Source: Bacillus sp. BP-3 (GTDB lineage: Bacteria > Bacillota > Bacilli > Bacillales > Bacillaceae_G). From it: a stretch of 64,000 nucleotides of DNA. Where the stretch lies: assembly GCF_028401955.1 (NCBI RefSeq), contig NZ_JAQOTJ010000003.1, positions 248,001 through 312,000 on the forward strand, written 5' to 3'. How positions within the stretch are numbered: position 1 is the first letter of the stretch; each line of letters begins with the position of its first letter. The notes under the pieces are model-generated. The model was not told where the DNA came from. It ran no database searches and worked only from the letters and a program-made list of their open reading frames with translations. The position numbers and the translations under genes were made by a program. Positions 24,613 to 34,325 of the stretch are shown here, one piece after another.

Positions 24613-26421
24613 ATGCCATTAAAAAATAGAGGCTTCTTTATTCCTGTGGCATTTCCTATTGAGATTCCAGAACCTATTCCAGAACCTATTCCAAAACCTA
24701 TACAATCAACCGAGCAGACCGGATTTGATTATATCGTGATTGGTGCTGGAACTGCCGGAGGGGTAATTGCCAAAGAATTAACGGATGACAAAAGTACTTC
24801 TGTATTAGTGCTTGATGCAGGAGCAAATATGACGAATGAGCTAAGCGGTGCTTCCATTACAGATGCAATTAATTTAGCCAGCGATAATAAGTTTACCTTT
24901 AATGTTACTTCCAATCTAGAGAAAATCATTGAACGTCCGCTTTTTTCACAAAATGGTCGGGGAATTGGGGGAAGCTCAAGTATTAATAACATGTATGCGG
25001 TGCGCGGGAGTAAAGAACTTTATGATAAATGGGGAGAACTTGTTGGTGATCAATGGAGTTACAACAAGATTCGTTCCTTATTTATGAAAAATGAGACCTA
25101 TATAGGGGGAACACAATGCTCTAACGAGAGGGGAACGGAAGGTCCTATTTTTGTTAGACAGCAACTTATTCCTCCTCATGGGCTTATAGAAACCTTGACT
25201 AACGCAACCGCAAAGGTTTTGGGTATCGACATTGTTGAGGACTATAATACAGGTGTAAGAGATTGTACATTTTACAAATCACAATATACCCAACAGGAAA
25301 AAAATAGTCAATTTGTTCGTTCATCGACAGCAACAGGATATTTAAATGACAATATTGTTAGTCAAGGAGACCCGTTTCGTCCAGATGGGTTTGGAGTTGA
25401 TGGAAGAAAGTTGGTTATTTTAGCTGAAACAACTGTTAATAAAATCTTATTTAAAGAAATTCAGGGACTGAACATTGCGGTTGGTGTTGAGTTTGTCAAG
25501 AACGGTATTTCACAAAGAAGGTTTGCAAGAAAAGGCATTATCGTCTCTGCAGGATTTTTTTCCTCAGTCATTCTACAACGTTCAGGAATCGGCAGATCGT
25601 GCGATTTGGCTAAAGCAGGTATATCAACATTAATAGAGAGTCCAAATGTGGGTTACAATCTACAAACTCATGCTTATGTTGGACTGGGAGTTAGAGTGGA
25701 GACCTCTCAACTTGTATCGATATTATCGGCTGATCCTGACCAGCCCATTGCCCTAGGTGCCTTTAAAGCAGAGAATCCAGCGAGTCTGGAGGGTCGTCGT
25801 CTCCAAATGTTAGGGGCCCCCGTACCTTTATTTCTTCCCATTCAAGAGGTGATCAGTAATGGTTGGAATTTTGATGGCTCCAGTGATACCAATATCATGA
25901 GTTTCGGCATTTTAGATCTTAACCCGAAAAGCAAGGGTACGATTATGGCAGCACATAGCAATCTTGAAGCTCCTCCATCGCTTACCTTCAATCCGTTGCA
26001 AAATCGTGATGATCTAGATTTTCTTCTGGATCAATATATCAATACTTACAATATTATTCAGCATGCTCGAACTCTTAATAACGGCATAGGTGAGGTTGTA
26101 TACCCTCCGGAAAATATCTTCAAGACAGGCGCACGAAAGCAACTTGAGAATTATGTTAGGGCGTCTTATTCGAACTTCTTTCATTTTGGAGGGCAATGTA
26201 AGATGGGAAGGACGATTCAAGAAGGAGTAGTAGATGGATTCCTCAACGTCTTTGGTACAAAAAATCTTAAAGTTGCTGATCTTTCCATTTCACCTATTTT
26301 ACCAGATGGCAACACTTCCATCGCTGCTCAGATGATTGGTTTAAATGCGGTACGATTTATCCGTGAAGATCCTCACCCTTACGTAGTAGATGATAAAGAA
26401 TTTGAGAATTATAAGGAATAG
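24613..26421 (+). CDS. GMC family oxidoreductase
   Basis: 602-residue FAD-dependent alcohol/sugar dehydrogenase of the glucose-methanol-choline family. After a proline-rich repeat (PIPEPIPEPIPKP, about 16-29) comes the dinucleotide site VIGAGTAGGVIA (about 42-53), the GMC signature GRGIGGSSSINNMYAVRGS, and the C-terminal active-site region with FFHFGGQCKMG (catalytic His) and LPDGNTSIAAQMIG. ATG behind AAAGGAG. Flanking decayed DNA and the repeat tail are unlike the neighbours and suggest recent acquisition. Electron acceptor and substrate unknown. Confidence 0.88.
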   Translation: MPLKNRGFFIPVAFPIEIPEPIPEPIPKPIQSTEQTGFDYIVIGAGTAGGVIAKELTDDKSTSVLVLDAGANMTNELSGASITDAINLASDNKFTFNVTSNLEKIIERPLFSQNGRGIGGSSSINNMYAVRGSKELYDKWGELVGDQWSYNKIRSLFMKNETYIGGTQCSNERGTEGPIFVRQQLIPPHGLIETLTNATAKVLGIDIVEDYNTGVRDCTFYKSQYTQQEKNSQFVRSSTATGYLNDNIVSQGDPFRPDGFGVDGRKLVILAETTVNKILFKEIQGLNIAVGVEFVKNGISQRRFARKGIIVSAGFFSSVILQRSGIGRSCDLAKAGISTLIESPNVGYNLQTHAYVGLGVRVETSQLVSILSADPDQPIALGAFKAENPASLEGRRLQMLGAPVPLFLPIQEVISNGWNFDGSSDTNIMSFGILDLNPKSKGTIMAAHSNLEAPPSLTFNPLQNRDDLDFLLDQYINTYNIIQHARTLNNGIGEVVYPPENIFKTGARKQLENYVRASYSNFFHFGGQCKMGRTIQEGVVDGFLNVFGTKNLKVADLSISPILPDGNTSIAAQMIGLNAVRFIREDPHPYVVDDKEFENYKE

Positions 26422-26698
26422 CACACACATTTTAATGTTTTTATACGCTAAGAGATTCTCAAAACTCGATGTTAGAGGGAGAAGGAACAATCGTGCCATA
26501 AAGTACAAAATAACTTACAGATAAGGAAATAATGAATTTTTGATATTCCATAAGATACACAAAGATTAGTGATAAAGGCCCATGGAGGCGTGACGGGATT
26601 TGTGATACAAGATTTGATATAACTGTTCCTAAACGGTCTTTATGTTTTGTGGTGTAACAGGATTATAAATCGTAGCAAAATATTGCTTATTTTTCTTC
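26422..26698. other. Spacer with no recognisable gene
   Basis: Short broken frames only, no ribosome-binding site followed by an open frame; probably decayed sequence leading into the LysE remnant. Confidence 0.5.
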
Positions 26699-26816
26699 AT
26701 ATGTTACAAAGAAACTAAGAGGAAATGAAAAAGTAGGAATGCTTCTAAATGAAATAACAGGGATGATTTTTATCGGTATGGGGTTGAAGCTGCTTCAAGC
26801 AAAGGCCCATCAATAA
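26699..26816 (+). pseudogene. LysE/RhtB exporter, C-terminal remnant
   Basis: The frame KKLRGNEKVGMLLNEITG followed by MIFIGMGLKLLQAKAHQ and a stop (TAA 26814-26816) is the typical last helix and tail of LysE/RhtB amino-acid exporters. The rest of the gene is absent. Confidence 0.55.
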
Positions 26817-26865
26817 GCCTACATTATAAATAAGTGCCCCTTGCAGGAAGTTTAAATGAAAAGAA

Positions 26866-26898
26866 AAAGCCTCTTTAGTTGAATCTTAAAGAGGCTTT
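26866..26898. terminator. Bidirectional terminator
   Basis: AAAGCCTCTTTA (26866-26877) pairs perfectly with 26887-26898. Confidence 0.85.
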
Positions 26899-26972
26899 CG
26901 CTATATAAAACATTTATTTTACTACTTTCTTAAGTATAATTAGTCACACATCTTATACTTAATTATCGAGTT

Positions 26973-27698
26973 TTATAACTCAATTCGCTCTACAAGATTT
27001 TGAATTTGTTCTTTTGGAGCATTCATACAAATGCCTCCGTGATAACAAATGACCGATTCGATATCAAAATCTAAATATTTCTCTAAAGAAGCAAGGGCTG
27101 TATTCATGTCTAACGTTGTTCTCTGAACAGGTCCTTGTAAAGAACCATCTACACATATCATTGCATCACCAGCAACAAGAGTTTTACTTTTCTTTACATA
27201 CAGGCTAACATGTCCCGGAGTATGTCCTGGTGTATGAATCACTTGAATGCCTCCGCAATACGGAAGTTCTTGTCCATCTTCTAAAGTTTGATTTACGTTA
27301 CATTTAGGAGGATTTGCATACAACAATTGTATTTCTTTCGGAAGAGATGCCCACGCTTCTTTGTTCATGCGTCCAGGATCTGTTTTTATAAGCGGGAATT
27401 CCCCCTCGATATATGGTTTATCAAGCTCGTGTGCATACACATTGATTTTATTAGTGGATGCTTGTAGTAGTTCTGGAAGGCTTCCGATATGGTCTATATC
27501 TTGATGTGATACAATGACTGCCTTTAAGTTTTCAAAAGGAACTCCTAAAACATTCATCGCAGTATGTATTTGTTCCAACTGACAAGGCATACCGGCATCA
27601 ATCAAAACAGCTTCTTCATCATCCCAAATAAGTGTAGGATGTAAGATAAAACCTTGTATTTTTAATTCAAGTGTGGAAACTCCATTTGAAACCTTCAT
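26973..27698 (-). CDS. MBL fold metallo-hydrolase (YflN-like)
   Basis: 241 residues, metallo-beta-lactamase fold. Metal-binding motif SHQDIDHIG (about 64-72; Asp in place of the second His of HxHxDH, a variant found in the YflN-like branch), HTPGHTPGH, AGDAM and a late CYHGG. Strong AAGGAGGCG before ATG. Monocistronic, with a shared terminator after it. Reaction not inferable: lactonase, glyoxalase II and sulfurtransferase-like relatives exist. Confidence 0.85.
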   Translation of the reverse strand: MKVSNGVSTLELKIQGFILHPTLIWDDEEAVLIDAGMPCQLEQIHTAMNVLGVPFENLKAVIVSHQDIDHIGSLPELLQASTNKINVYAHELDKPYIEGEFPLIKTDPGRMNKEAWASLPKEIQLLYANPPKCNVNQTLEDGQELPYCGGIQVIHTPGHTPGHVSLYVKKSKTLVAGDAMICVDGSLQGPVQRTTLDMNTALASLEKYLDFDIESVICYHGGICMNAPKEQIQNLVERIEL

Positions 27699-27919
27699 TG
27701 ATTACGCCTCCTTGATAAATGTGTTTGTATAGTAATTAATACTACATATGATAATTTACCACGTCTTATGAATGTAATCAACGATAAAATATTAATTATA
27801 ACACAAATGAGTTTATTCGTCAAGTTATTATTAATTTTTATTGTTAAATTTAAGCAAAGAGGATTTCCAAACTATATCTAGAATAAGAAAAAGATATTTT
27901 TAGACAAGGAGATGTTTAC

Positions 27920-28726
27920 ATGGATCTTATATCAAACGTTAAAGGGATTGTTTTAGACTTAGATGGTACGTTACTAAATTCGCAAAAAGAAGTATCTAAA
28001 AGAAACTTACAAGCTATTCGAGAATGTTATAGAAACGGAATAACTGTTATTTTTGCGACAGCAAGACCCCCGCGTTCAGTAAATGCCTTTCTTCCACAGG
28101 AACTTCAAGAAATGGCGGCGTTTGTATATTACAACGGAGCTTTAATCATTGATAAAACATCAGAGTACAAACAACATTATCCAATTGAATCAGCTATTAC
28201 AGATGAAATTTTTGAATATGTAATTACTCACCATTCAGATGCTTGTCTTTCTATCGAATCTGAAGATACGTGGTATAGCAACAAGATGCTAGATTATAGT
28301 AAAGCTATGAATGCAATTGTAAATCCAATTGTAGTTTCGTTAGATGAATTGAAAGAAATGAAGGCTTCAAAATTATTAATCACACAATATCCGTATTATG
28401 AGAAATTACATAAACAATTTGAACATAAAGTAAACACTGTATGTACCGACTTGGGAACTTTAATTCAAATTATGGCCAAAGGTGTTTCGAAAAAACAAGC
28501 TATCATGGATCTTTGTGTTCAAAGTCAAATACCTATGAGCAGCATAATGGCATTTGGTGATGATTGGAACGATTTAGATCTTTTCCATGCGTGCGGTTTT
28601 CCAATTGCTATGGAAAATGCAATACATGAACTAAAAGAACTAGCATATGTTGTTACGAAATCTAATGATGAAGATGGTGTAGCAGAAGTGTTAGAGAAGT
28701 TAATTTGTACTGTTAGTAATAGTTGA
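27920..28726 (+). CDS. HAD hydrolase, Cof-like
   Basis: 268-residue Cof-type HAD phosphatase. Motif I VLDLDGTLLNS (nucleophile Asp), motif II near IFATARPPRS, a C2-type cap, conserved Lys in GVSKKQA, and motif IV FGDDWNDLDLF. These enzymes dephosphorylate sugar phosphates, FMN or pyridoxal phosphate; the target is unknown. ATG behind AAGGAG. Probably followed in the same transcript by the HD gene about 30 bases later. Confidence 0.9.
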   Translation: MDLISNVKGIVLDLDGTLLNSQKEVSKRNLQAIRECYRNGITVIFATARPPRSVNAFLPQELQEMAAFVYYNGALIIDKTSEYKQHYPIESAITDEIFEYVITHHSDACLSIESEDTWYSNKMLDYSKAMNAIVNPIVVSLDELKEMKASKLLITQYPYYEKLHKQFEHKVNTVCTDLGTLIQIMAKGVSKKQAIMDLCVQSQIPMSSIMAFGDDWNDLDLFHACGFPIAMENAIHELKELAYVVTKSNDEDGVAEVLEKLICTVSNS

Positions 28727-28756
28727 AGATGTATTTGAAGAAGGGAATTAGCGAAT

Positions 28757-29356
28757 GTGGAAAAGAGAATTGAACAAATAATAGAGTTTTTACGAATAAT
28801 AGATCTGTTCAAATCGATTGAAAGAAAAACAAAAGTTTCTCATACTAATCGTCATGAAAATGATGCAGAACATACATGGCATATGTGTATGTTTGCTCTA
28901 TTATTACATAAAGAAATAGAAGAGGAGATTAATTTTGAAAGAGCTTTAAAATTAATCTTAATACACGATCTTGGTGAAATATATGCTGGTGATACTTATG
29001 CGCATGATTCTTTCGCTAGAATAAATAAGAAACAAAGAGAAGAGGAAGCGATCAAAAAGTTATTTCGTGAGTTGCCAGATGATTTAGAAGCTGAATTTCA
29101 CGAACTTTGGAATGAATACGAAGCAAATGAAACGAAAGAAGCAAGGTTTGTTCAAGCGATAGATAAAATGCAGGCATTTACACAAAATGTACATACAAAT
29201 GGGGAGGTATGGCAGGGAAATAAGGTAACCTCTAATAAAATCATTAAATACAATGAGAAGTGGGCCAAACAAAGCAAGACATTTGAAGATATATTTCATT
29301 ATTTTTGGAAAGTTGCTGAAATTAAAGAAATATTTTATACAAAAAAAGAGGATTGA
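28757..29356 (+). CDS. HD domain phosphohydrolase (YfbR-like)
   Basis: 199 residues, GTG start behind AAGAAGGGAA. HD-domain metal ligands: H39 in NDAEHTWH and H70-D71 in LILIHDLGEIYAGDT, with Asp later in FVQAIDKMQ. The pattern is that of the YfbR/5'-deoxynucleotidase group. It follows the HAD gene closely, both predicted phosphohydrolases. Substrate not proven. Confidence 0.85.
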   Translation: MEKRIEQIIEFLRIIDLFKSIERKTKVSHTNRHENDAEHTWHMCMFALLLHKEIEEEINFERALKLILIHDLGEIYAGDTYAHDSFARINKKQREEEAIKKLFRELPDDLEAEFHELWNEYEANETKEARFVQAIDKMQAFTQNVHTNGEVWQGNKVTSNKIIKYNEKWAKQSKTFEDIFHYFWKVAEIKEIFYTKKED

Positions 29357-29520
29357 GTCCTTCGATAACAGGTTCGGTTTTCGAGCACAAAACACAAAAT
29401 AGCATACTAATTAACAAATCAAATTACATTTGCTTTGGCTTGTTCTTATTCCCTGTTATATCAAAGTTTATCTGTTTTTAACAATAAATTAGCATAAGGA
29501 ATAAAACCTCAAATAACATG

Positions 29521-29540
29521 TTGACAATAGCTATTGTCAA
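29521..29540. promoter_or_regulatory. 20-bp perfect palindrome, candidate operator
   Basis: TTGACAATAGCTATTGTCAA is a perfect 20-bp palindrome, about 110 bases before the TTG start at 29652, and could overlap a TTGACA -35 box. Its form resembles MarR-type operators; the regulator is not identified. Confidence 0.5.
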
Positions 29541-29651
29541 AACGTTAAATACTATGTTAATTTTGATAAATCAAAAGGATGATTGTAATTTTATGTTAAA
29601 ATGAATATAGAAATTGTGAAGAAATGTACTTAAATTAATGAGGTAGTTATC

Positions 29652-30068
29652 TTGAACAAAAGGAGTAAGGAATTGGACGAAAAGAAACTATTAAAATTAG
29701 TTTTAGAAATTCAAGAGCTACAAGATTTCGGGAAAGATTTTGAACATAAACTTACTGTATTTGAAAATAGTGTTCCCTATCCAAACGCAAAAGAATTATT
29801 TTTTGCTGACTACGGTGCAGAATACATTGTAAAAAGAGCTATTAACCATAAAGCTATAAAGTTAGGTGAGTTAAGTAAAGACGAGTTAGTTACCTTGGTT
29901 CAAAAACTTATGGATGGGGAAGGAGAAGAATGGGAGCTGACAATTTGGTTGGACATGCTTACATCGTCTGTTGTTGACCCTGAAATAAGTGATTATATTT
30001 TCTGGAGTGATGAAGAATTAACCGCCAGAGAAATTATAGACAAAGCATTGGCTTATAAACCATTATAA
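29652..30068 (+). CDS. Hypothetical acidic protein, immunity-like
   Basis: 138 residues, not firmly recognised. It is acidic and helical; the late EISDYIFWSDEELTAREIIDKALAYKPL resembles the C-terminus of small immunity-type proteins found beside toxins, but no toxin is seen here. TTG start supported by GAGGT (29640-29644) 7 bases upstream. It may be controlled by the palindrome at 29521. Confidence 0.55.
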   Translation: MNKRSKELDEKKLLKLVLEIQELQDFGKDFEHKLTVFENSVPYPNAKELFFADYGAEYIVKRAINHKAIKLGELSKDELVTLVQKLMDGEGEEWELTIWLDMLTSSVVDPEISDYIFWSDEELTAREIIDKALAYKPL

Positions 30069-30478
30069 TTATAAAGTGTGTTGCTCCAAGTAGAGTTAAC
30101 GCTCTTTTTTAAGAATGAATTGTGTGAAATCAATATTTTTAGAACTTTGTTTGAGTTTGGTCTTTAATTTTAATTGAATAAGACAATAAAAGACGCTCAG
30201 AGTTTTTTTCAACTCTGGGCGTTTTCATATGCTAATTATAATGTGATTTTGCAGGTCAATTCGGTTTCTAATTTTATTGTGAATTTATCTTCTAAGTATA
30301 ATTTTGTACTCCAAAACTGACCCCGTTAGTCTTTTGAATCAAATCCATCTTATATCTTCATTGATATATGGGTAATTCGACAAAAGATAAAGACGCTTCG
30401 ACGATGTTTGGCATTCCGATTGTACCAGTAGGAGCTAACAGTAGTCCATTTTCAAATCAGTTTTCTTATTTGTTGACA
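30069..30478. other. Spacer without an intact gene
   Basis: Contains a terminator (30193-30222). Two possible fragments are readable: on the minus strand about 30 codons ending in LETELTCKITL (30236-30326), and on the + strand a 42-codon frame from ATG 30368. Neither has a convincing ribosome-binding site, and both probably are debris. Confidence 0.5.
30193..30222. terminator. Terminator after the 29652 gene
   Basis: ACGCTCAGAGTT (30193-30204) pairs with AACTCTGGGCGT (30211-30222), one G-T pair; A run before, T run after. Confidence 0.8.
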
Positions 30479-31318
30479 CTATTTAAATCGCCTTAAAACA
30501 AGAAACTCCCACCATTTCCACGGCAGCAGATTTTTCAATAGAATCATTAGCTTTACACCTTTTCCGATTGGATAACGTAAAGTTGGATGCTGTGATTGTG
30601 CAATACTTACGATTTTCTCAGCAACATCTTGTGGATCTCCAAAATTCTCGCTTCCGTTATGAATATGTTGTTCAATTTTCTTCATGTATTCTTTGTAAGG
30701 GGACTCAGATTCGGAGTTAGCTTCCGCAAGTTTTTGTCCTACTTCCCAAATGTTTGTGTTATATGATCCTGGTTCAATTAATGAAACATCAATTCCAAAC
30801 GGTTTTACTTCTAAACGAAGAGATTCACTCCAGCCTTCAAGGGCATATTTAGACGTAACGTAAGGGGAGAGGCCAGGGAACCCTATTTTTCCACTGATGC
30901 TACTAATATTAATGATTTTTCCATGTTTTTGTCTTCTCATAATCGGAAGAACAGCTTGCGTTACTGCGATGGCTCCAAATACGTTTGTCTCAAATTGTTT
31001 ACGATACTCTTCAATTGGAATTTCCTCGACAAAACCCCCACTTGCATACCCTGCATTGTTAACAAGAATATCTATCTGTCCAAGATTGTTAATAAAAGTT
31101 GTAAATTCCCTAATAGACTCTTTGGAAGTTACATCTAATTGATGAATATTTATATTTTGTTCTATATGTAACGATGTAGCATGTTTCATTAATTCGGTTT
31201 GTTTTTCAATGTTTCGCATCGTAGCGATGACAAGATAATTTTTTTTAGCAAATTCTAATGATGTAAGAAGTCCAAATCCGCTTGATGAACCTGTAATAAT
31301 CGCGATTTTTTCAGTCAT
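30479..31318 (-). CDS. SDR family oxidoreductase
   Basis: 279 residues from ATG 31318 (MTEKIAIITGSSSGFG); an open extension to 31360 lacks a ribosome site. NAD(P)-binding TGSSSGFG, LDVTSKESI, NNAG (about 85), active-site Ser in NISSISG and YVTSK. The longer C-terminus (WKWWEFLVLRRFK) is hydrophobic and aromatic, as in membrane-associated lipid-type SDRs. Substrate unknown. Monocistronic. Confidence 0.88.
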   Translation of the reverse strand: MTEKIAIITGSSSGFGLLTSLEFAKKNYLVIATMRNIEKQTELMKHATSLHIEQNINIHQLDVTSKESIREFTTFINNLGQIDILVNNAGYASGGFVEEIPIEEYRKQFETNVFGAIAVTQAVLPIMRRQKHGKIINISSISGKIGFPGLSPYVTSKYALEGWSESLRLEVKPFGIDVSLIEPGSYNTNIWEVGQKLAEANSESESPYKEYMKKIEQHIHNGSENFGDPQDVAEKIVSIAQSQHPTLRYPIGKGVKLMILLKNLLPWKWWEFLVLRRFK

Positions 31319-31596
31319 TTGTTTCTCACTTTCTATTGAAATTAAGTTTGATTTCATCATATCGAAAGGAGGAAGGGGAATACAATAGATTATTTACATA
31401 GACATATTCGATATTTTCACTTAAAAAAGTAGATTTTTAGGGAATTTGCTTTTTATATGTCAGAATATGCGCTTACCGGGGAAATAATAGGGAAATGCTA
31501 TTTCCAATAAGTAATAACCTAGAATTACGAGATATGAAAATGTATGGTATAGAATAGATACTTTAAAAGGCTTGTTTTATATTTATACGGTACATT

Positions 31597-32208
31597 TTAA
31601 GAATAAAGCCCGCCCATATACATTTCCGTTAATGTATGTACAATGTCTTCGAGAGAAAATTCTCGTTCATTTCGTACAATTTCCCATAAAAACATTTCAT
31701 TCGCAAAGAACCAACTTCTCGCTGCTAAAAAACAATTCAAATCGTTACGTGCTAAACCGCCTCTTTGTGAATATGTAATATCTTGAACAATTCGTTCAAT
31801 AAAACGTTCTCGAATAGTATTCCATCGATTTCGAACTTCTTTAGAAGTACCAATTGCTTCTTCAACAACTTGTAGTAGTTGCCTCTCCGTTTCTGCCATT
31901 TGTAAAAACGCATGAACTTGCTTTTGAATCATATGATGAGCTTCTTTCCTTGTTGTTGGTTGAAAAACACGTTCTGCAATCACATAAAATTGATTCATCA
32001 CATCCTCCATTAAAACAATGAGTAAATCATCTTTATTTTTAAAGTATACATAAGCTGTTCCATATCCTGTTTCAGCTTTTTTTATAATTTGGGAAATGGT
32101 TGTTTTTTGGAATCCTTGTTCGATAAATACTTCACGGCCAGCCAGTAATAATTTCTTTTTTGTTTCTAGTGAACGGCGTTGTCTTGCCGAAAAAGTAGCT
32201 TTAGTCAT
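31597..32208 (-). CDS. TetR/AcrR family regulator, likely of kynUBA
   Basis: 203 residues from ATG 32208 (MTKATFSARQRRSLETKKKLLLAG). The helix-turn-helix is TTISQIIKKAETGYGTAYVYFKNKDDLL; the C-terminal ligand domain ends at TLTEMYMGGLYS. It is divergent from kynU, and the spacer holds three TGACA/TGTCA palindromes. Control of tryptophan breakdown is therefore inferred; the ligand could be a kynurenine-pathway compound or something unrelated. Confidence 0.85.
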   Translation of the reverse strand: MTKATFSARQRRSLETKKKLLLAGREVFIEQGFQKTTISQIIKKAETGYGTAYVYFKNKDDLLIVLMEDVMNQFYVIAERVFQPTTRKEAHHMIQKQVHAFLQMAETERQLLQVVEEAIGTSKEVRNRWNTIRERFIERIVQDITYSQRGGLARNDLNCFLAARSWFFANEMFLWEIVRNEREFSLEDIVHTLTEMYMGGLYS

Positions 32209-32271
32209 ATGTACCACACCTTCATACTGAAATATCAGAAAAATCAACTTTATTGTAGAGGAAACAGTAAT

Positions 32272-32310
32272 ATAATGTCAACTGACATTATGTCATTGAC
32301 GCTATGTCAG
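32272..32310. promoter_or_regulatory. Operator palindromes between tetR-type gene and kynU
   Basis: ATAATGTCAACTGACATTAT (32272-32291) is a perfect palindrome, followed by TGACATTATGTCA (32283-32295) and TGACGCTATGTCA (32298-32310). A candidate -35 (TTGACG, 32297-32302) for kynU lies inside the cluster. Confidence 0.65.
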
Positions 32311-32369
32311 TTTCGATGATATATTTTAACTAATTAGAATTAAGGGAAAATTCAAAGGAAGGTGACAGA

Positions 32370-33656
32370 ATGTACGCAAAACCATTTGAACCATCTTATG
32401 AGTATGCTCGTCAATGTGATCAGTATGATGAGCTTGCATCGTTTCAACATGAATTTTATAAAAAAGAAGGAACTATATATTTGGACGGAAATTCACTTGG
32501 ACTTTTGTCAAAACGAGCTGAGCAGTCTTTATTAACATTGCTAGATTCATGGAAACAATTCGGTATTGATGGTTGGACAGAAGGGAAGTATCCTTGGTAT
32601 TTCTTATCTGAGCAATTAGGTGAATTAAGTGCTCCTCTTATTGGTGCTACGCCCGAGGAAGTAATTGCAACCGGTTCCACGACAACGAATTTACATCAAG
32701 TAGTTGCTACGTTCTACGAACCGAAAGAAGGAAAAACAAAAATCCTTGCTGATGAATTAACATTTCCATCTGATATTTATGCTTTGCAAAGCCAAATTCG
32801 TTTAAAAGGATTGGACCCTAATGAGCATCTTGTTCAAGTAAAAAGCAGGGATGGAAGAATGCTACATGAAGAAGATATCATTGCAGCAATGACAGAAGAT
32901 ATTGCACTCATAGTACTTCCAGCCGTGTTATACCGAAGCGGACAAATTCTAAATATGAAACTTCTTACGGAAGAAGCACATAAACGCGGTATTCATATCG
33001 GCTTTGATCTTTGCCATTCTATCGGTGCTATTCCGCATCATTTTGAAGAATGGGACGTCGATTTTGCAGTTTGGTGTAATTATAAATATTTAAATGCAGG
33101 ACCTGGCGGCGTTGGCGGTTTATACGTAAATAAAAAACATTTCAATCGTCTACCAGGGTTAGCAGGTTGGTTTGGCTCCCGAAAAGATAAACAGTTTGAT
33201 ATGGAGCACGAACTTACACCAGCTGAGCATGCTGGTGCTTATCAAATCGGAACACCGCACGTATTAAGTGTTGCACCGCTTATCGGTTCTTTAGAAATTT
33301 TTAAAGAAGCAGGTATTGATCGCTTACGACAAAAATCCTTGCATATGACACGTTATATGATAAACCTTATACAACATGAATTAGTAGATATGGGCTTTAC
33401 ACTTGGTAATCCGTTAGAGGATGAAATACGAGGCGGACATATTTATTTAGAACATAAAGAAGCAGCAAGGATTTGCAAAGCATTAAAGGCAAAGGGAATT
33501 GTTCCTGATTTCCGCGCACCAAATGGCATTCGTTTAGCTCCTGTCGCTTTATACAATACATATGAAGAAGTATGGAACGCTGTACGAATTTTGAAAAAAA
33601 TCATGGTAGAAGAGGAATATAAACAATTTGAAAACAAACGAGAGGTTGTGGCATAA
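32370..33656 (+). CDS. kynU: Kynureninase
   Basis: PLP-dependent hydrolase that converts kynurenine to anthranilate and alanine. 428 residues, full length. Schiff-base Lys239 in [26 protein letters not shown] and [15 protein letters not shown] are PLP-binding regions; C-terminal [21 protein letters not shown] is typical. ATG behind AAAGGAAGGTG. First gene of kynUBA, with palindromic operators upstream. Confidence 0.96.
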   Translation: MYAKPFEPSYEYARQCDQYDELASFQHEFYKKEGTIYLDGNSLGLLSKRAEQSLLTLLDSWKQFGIDGWTEGKYPWYFLSEQLGELSAPLIGATPEEVIATGSTTTNLHQVVATFYEPKEGKTKILADELTFPSDIYALQSQIRLKGLDPNEHLVQVKSRDGRMLHEEDIIAAMTEDIALIVLPAVLYRSGQILNMKLLTEEAHKRGIHIGFDLCHSIGAIPHHFEEWDVDFAVWCNYKYLNAGPGGVGGLYVNKKHFNRLPGLAGWFGSRKDKQFDMEHELTPAEHAGAYQIGTPHVLSVAPLIGSLEIFKEAGIDRLRQKSLHMTRYMINLIQHELVDMGFTLGNPLEDEIRGGHIYLEHKEAARICKALKAKGIVPDFRAPNGIRLAPVALYNTYEEVWNAVRILKKIMVEEEYKQFENKREVVA

Positions 33657-33658
33657 AG

Positions 33659-34288
33659 ATGAGAGAAAACAAGTGGATTGATATTTCACAACCTCTAAAT
33701 AATGATATTGCCACCTGGCCTGGCGATACACCTTTTTCCTATGAAGTTTCATGGACAAAAGAGCAGAGCGGCTCTGTTAATGTTGGGAAAATTTCAATGA
33801 GTATCCATACCGGTACACATATTGATGCGCCGTTTCATTTTGATAATGATGGTAAAAAAGTAAGTGATCTAGACATTAACGTCTACGTTGGCCCTGCTCG
33901 AATTATAGATGTAACAGGTCACGAAAGCATCGGAGAAAAAGAACTCGAAAAGTATGATTTAGAAGGGGTTAATAGATTATTATTGCGAACCTCATCAAAA
34001 ACAAATCCACATGTATTCCCTGAAATGATTCCGTATTTACGTGCGGATCTTGCGCCCTATCTTTATGAAAAGGGAGTACGTCTAATTGGTGTGGATGTTC
34101 CGTCAGTGGATCCGCTTGATGATAAAGAATTAGCAGCACACCATGCGTTATTTGAACACGGTATTCATATTTTAGAAAATGTTGTTTTAGAAAATGTACA
34201 AGACGGAGACTACGAACTTATTGCTTTGCCGCTTGCGATAATAGATGCAGACGGTAGTCCAGTGCGTGCTGTATTAAAACCATTATAA
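33659..34288 (+). CDS. kynB: Kynurenine formamidase
   Basis: Bacterial cyclase-type arylformamidase: N-formylkynurenine to kynurenine plus formate. 209 residues. Metal motif HTGTHIDAPFH (H50, H54, D56, H60). ATG starts two bases after the kynU stop, and WIDISQPLNNDIATWPGD is the family N-terminus. Middle gene of the operon. Confidence 0.95.
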   Translation: MRENKWIDISQPLNNDIATWPGDTPFSYEVSWTKEQSGSVNVGKISMSIHTGTHIDAPFHFDNDGKKVSDLDINVYVGPARIIDVTGHESIGEKELEKYDLEGVNRLLLRTSSKTNPHVFPEMIPYLRADLAPYLYEKGVRLIGVDVPSVDPLDDKELAAHHALFEHGIHILENVVLENVQDGDYELIALPLAIIDADGSPVRAVLKPL

Positions 34289-34325
34289 AAAATAAGTATA
34301 TACTGCATAGAGAGGATGTACACAT

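Noticed and set aside
30368-30496. 42-codon frame starting MGNSTKDKD
   Set aside because: No ribosome site and it overlaps the end of the SDR gene on the other strand; debris at best.
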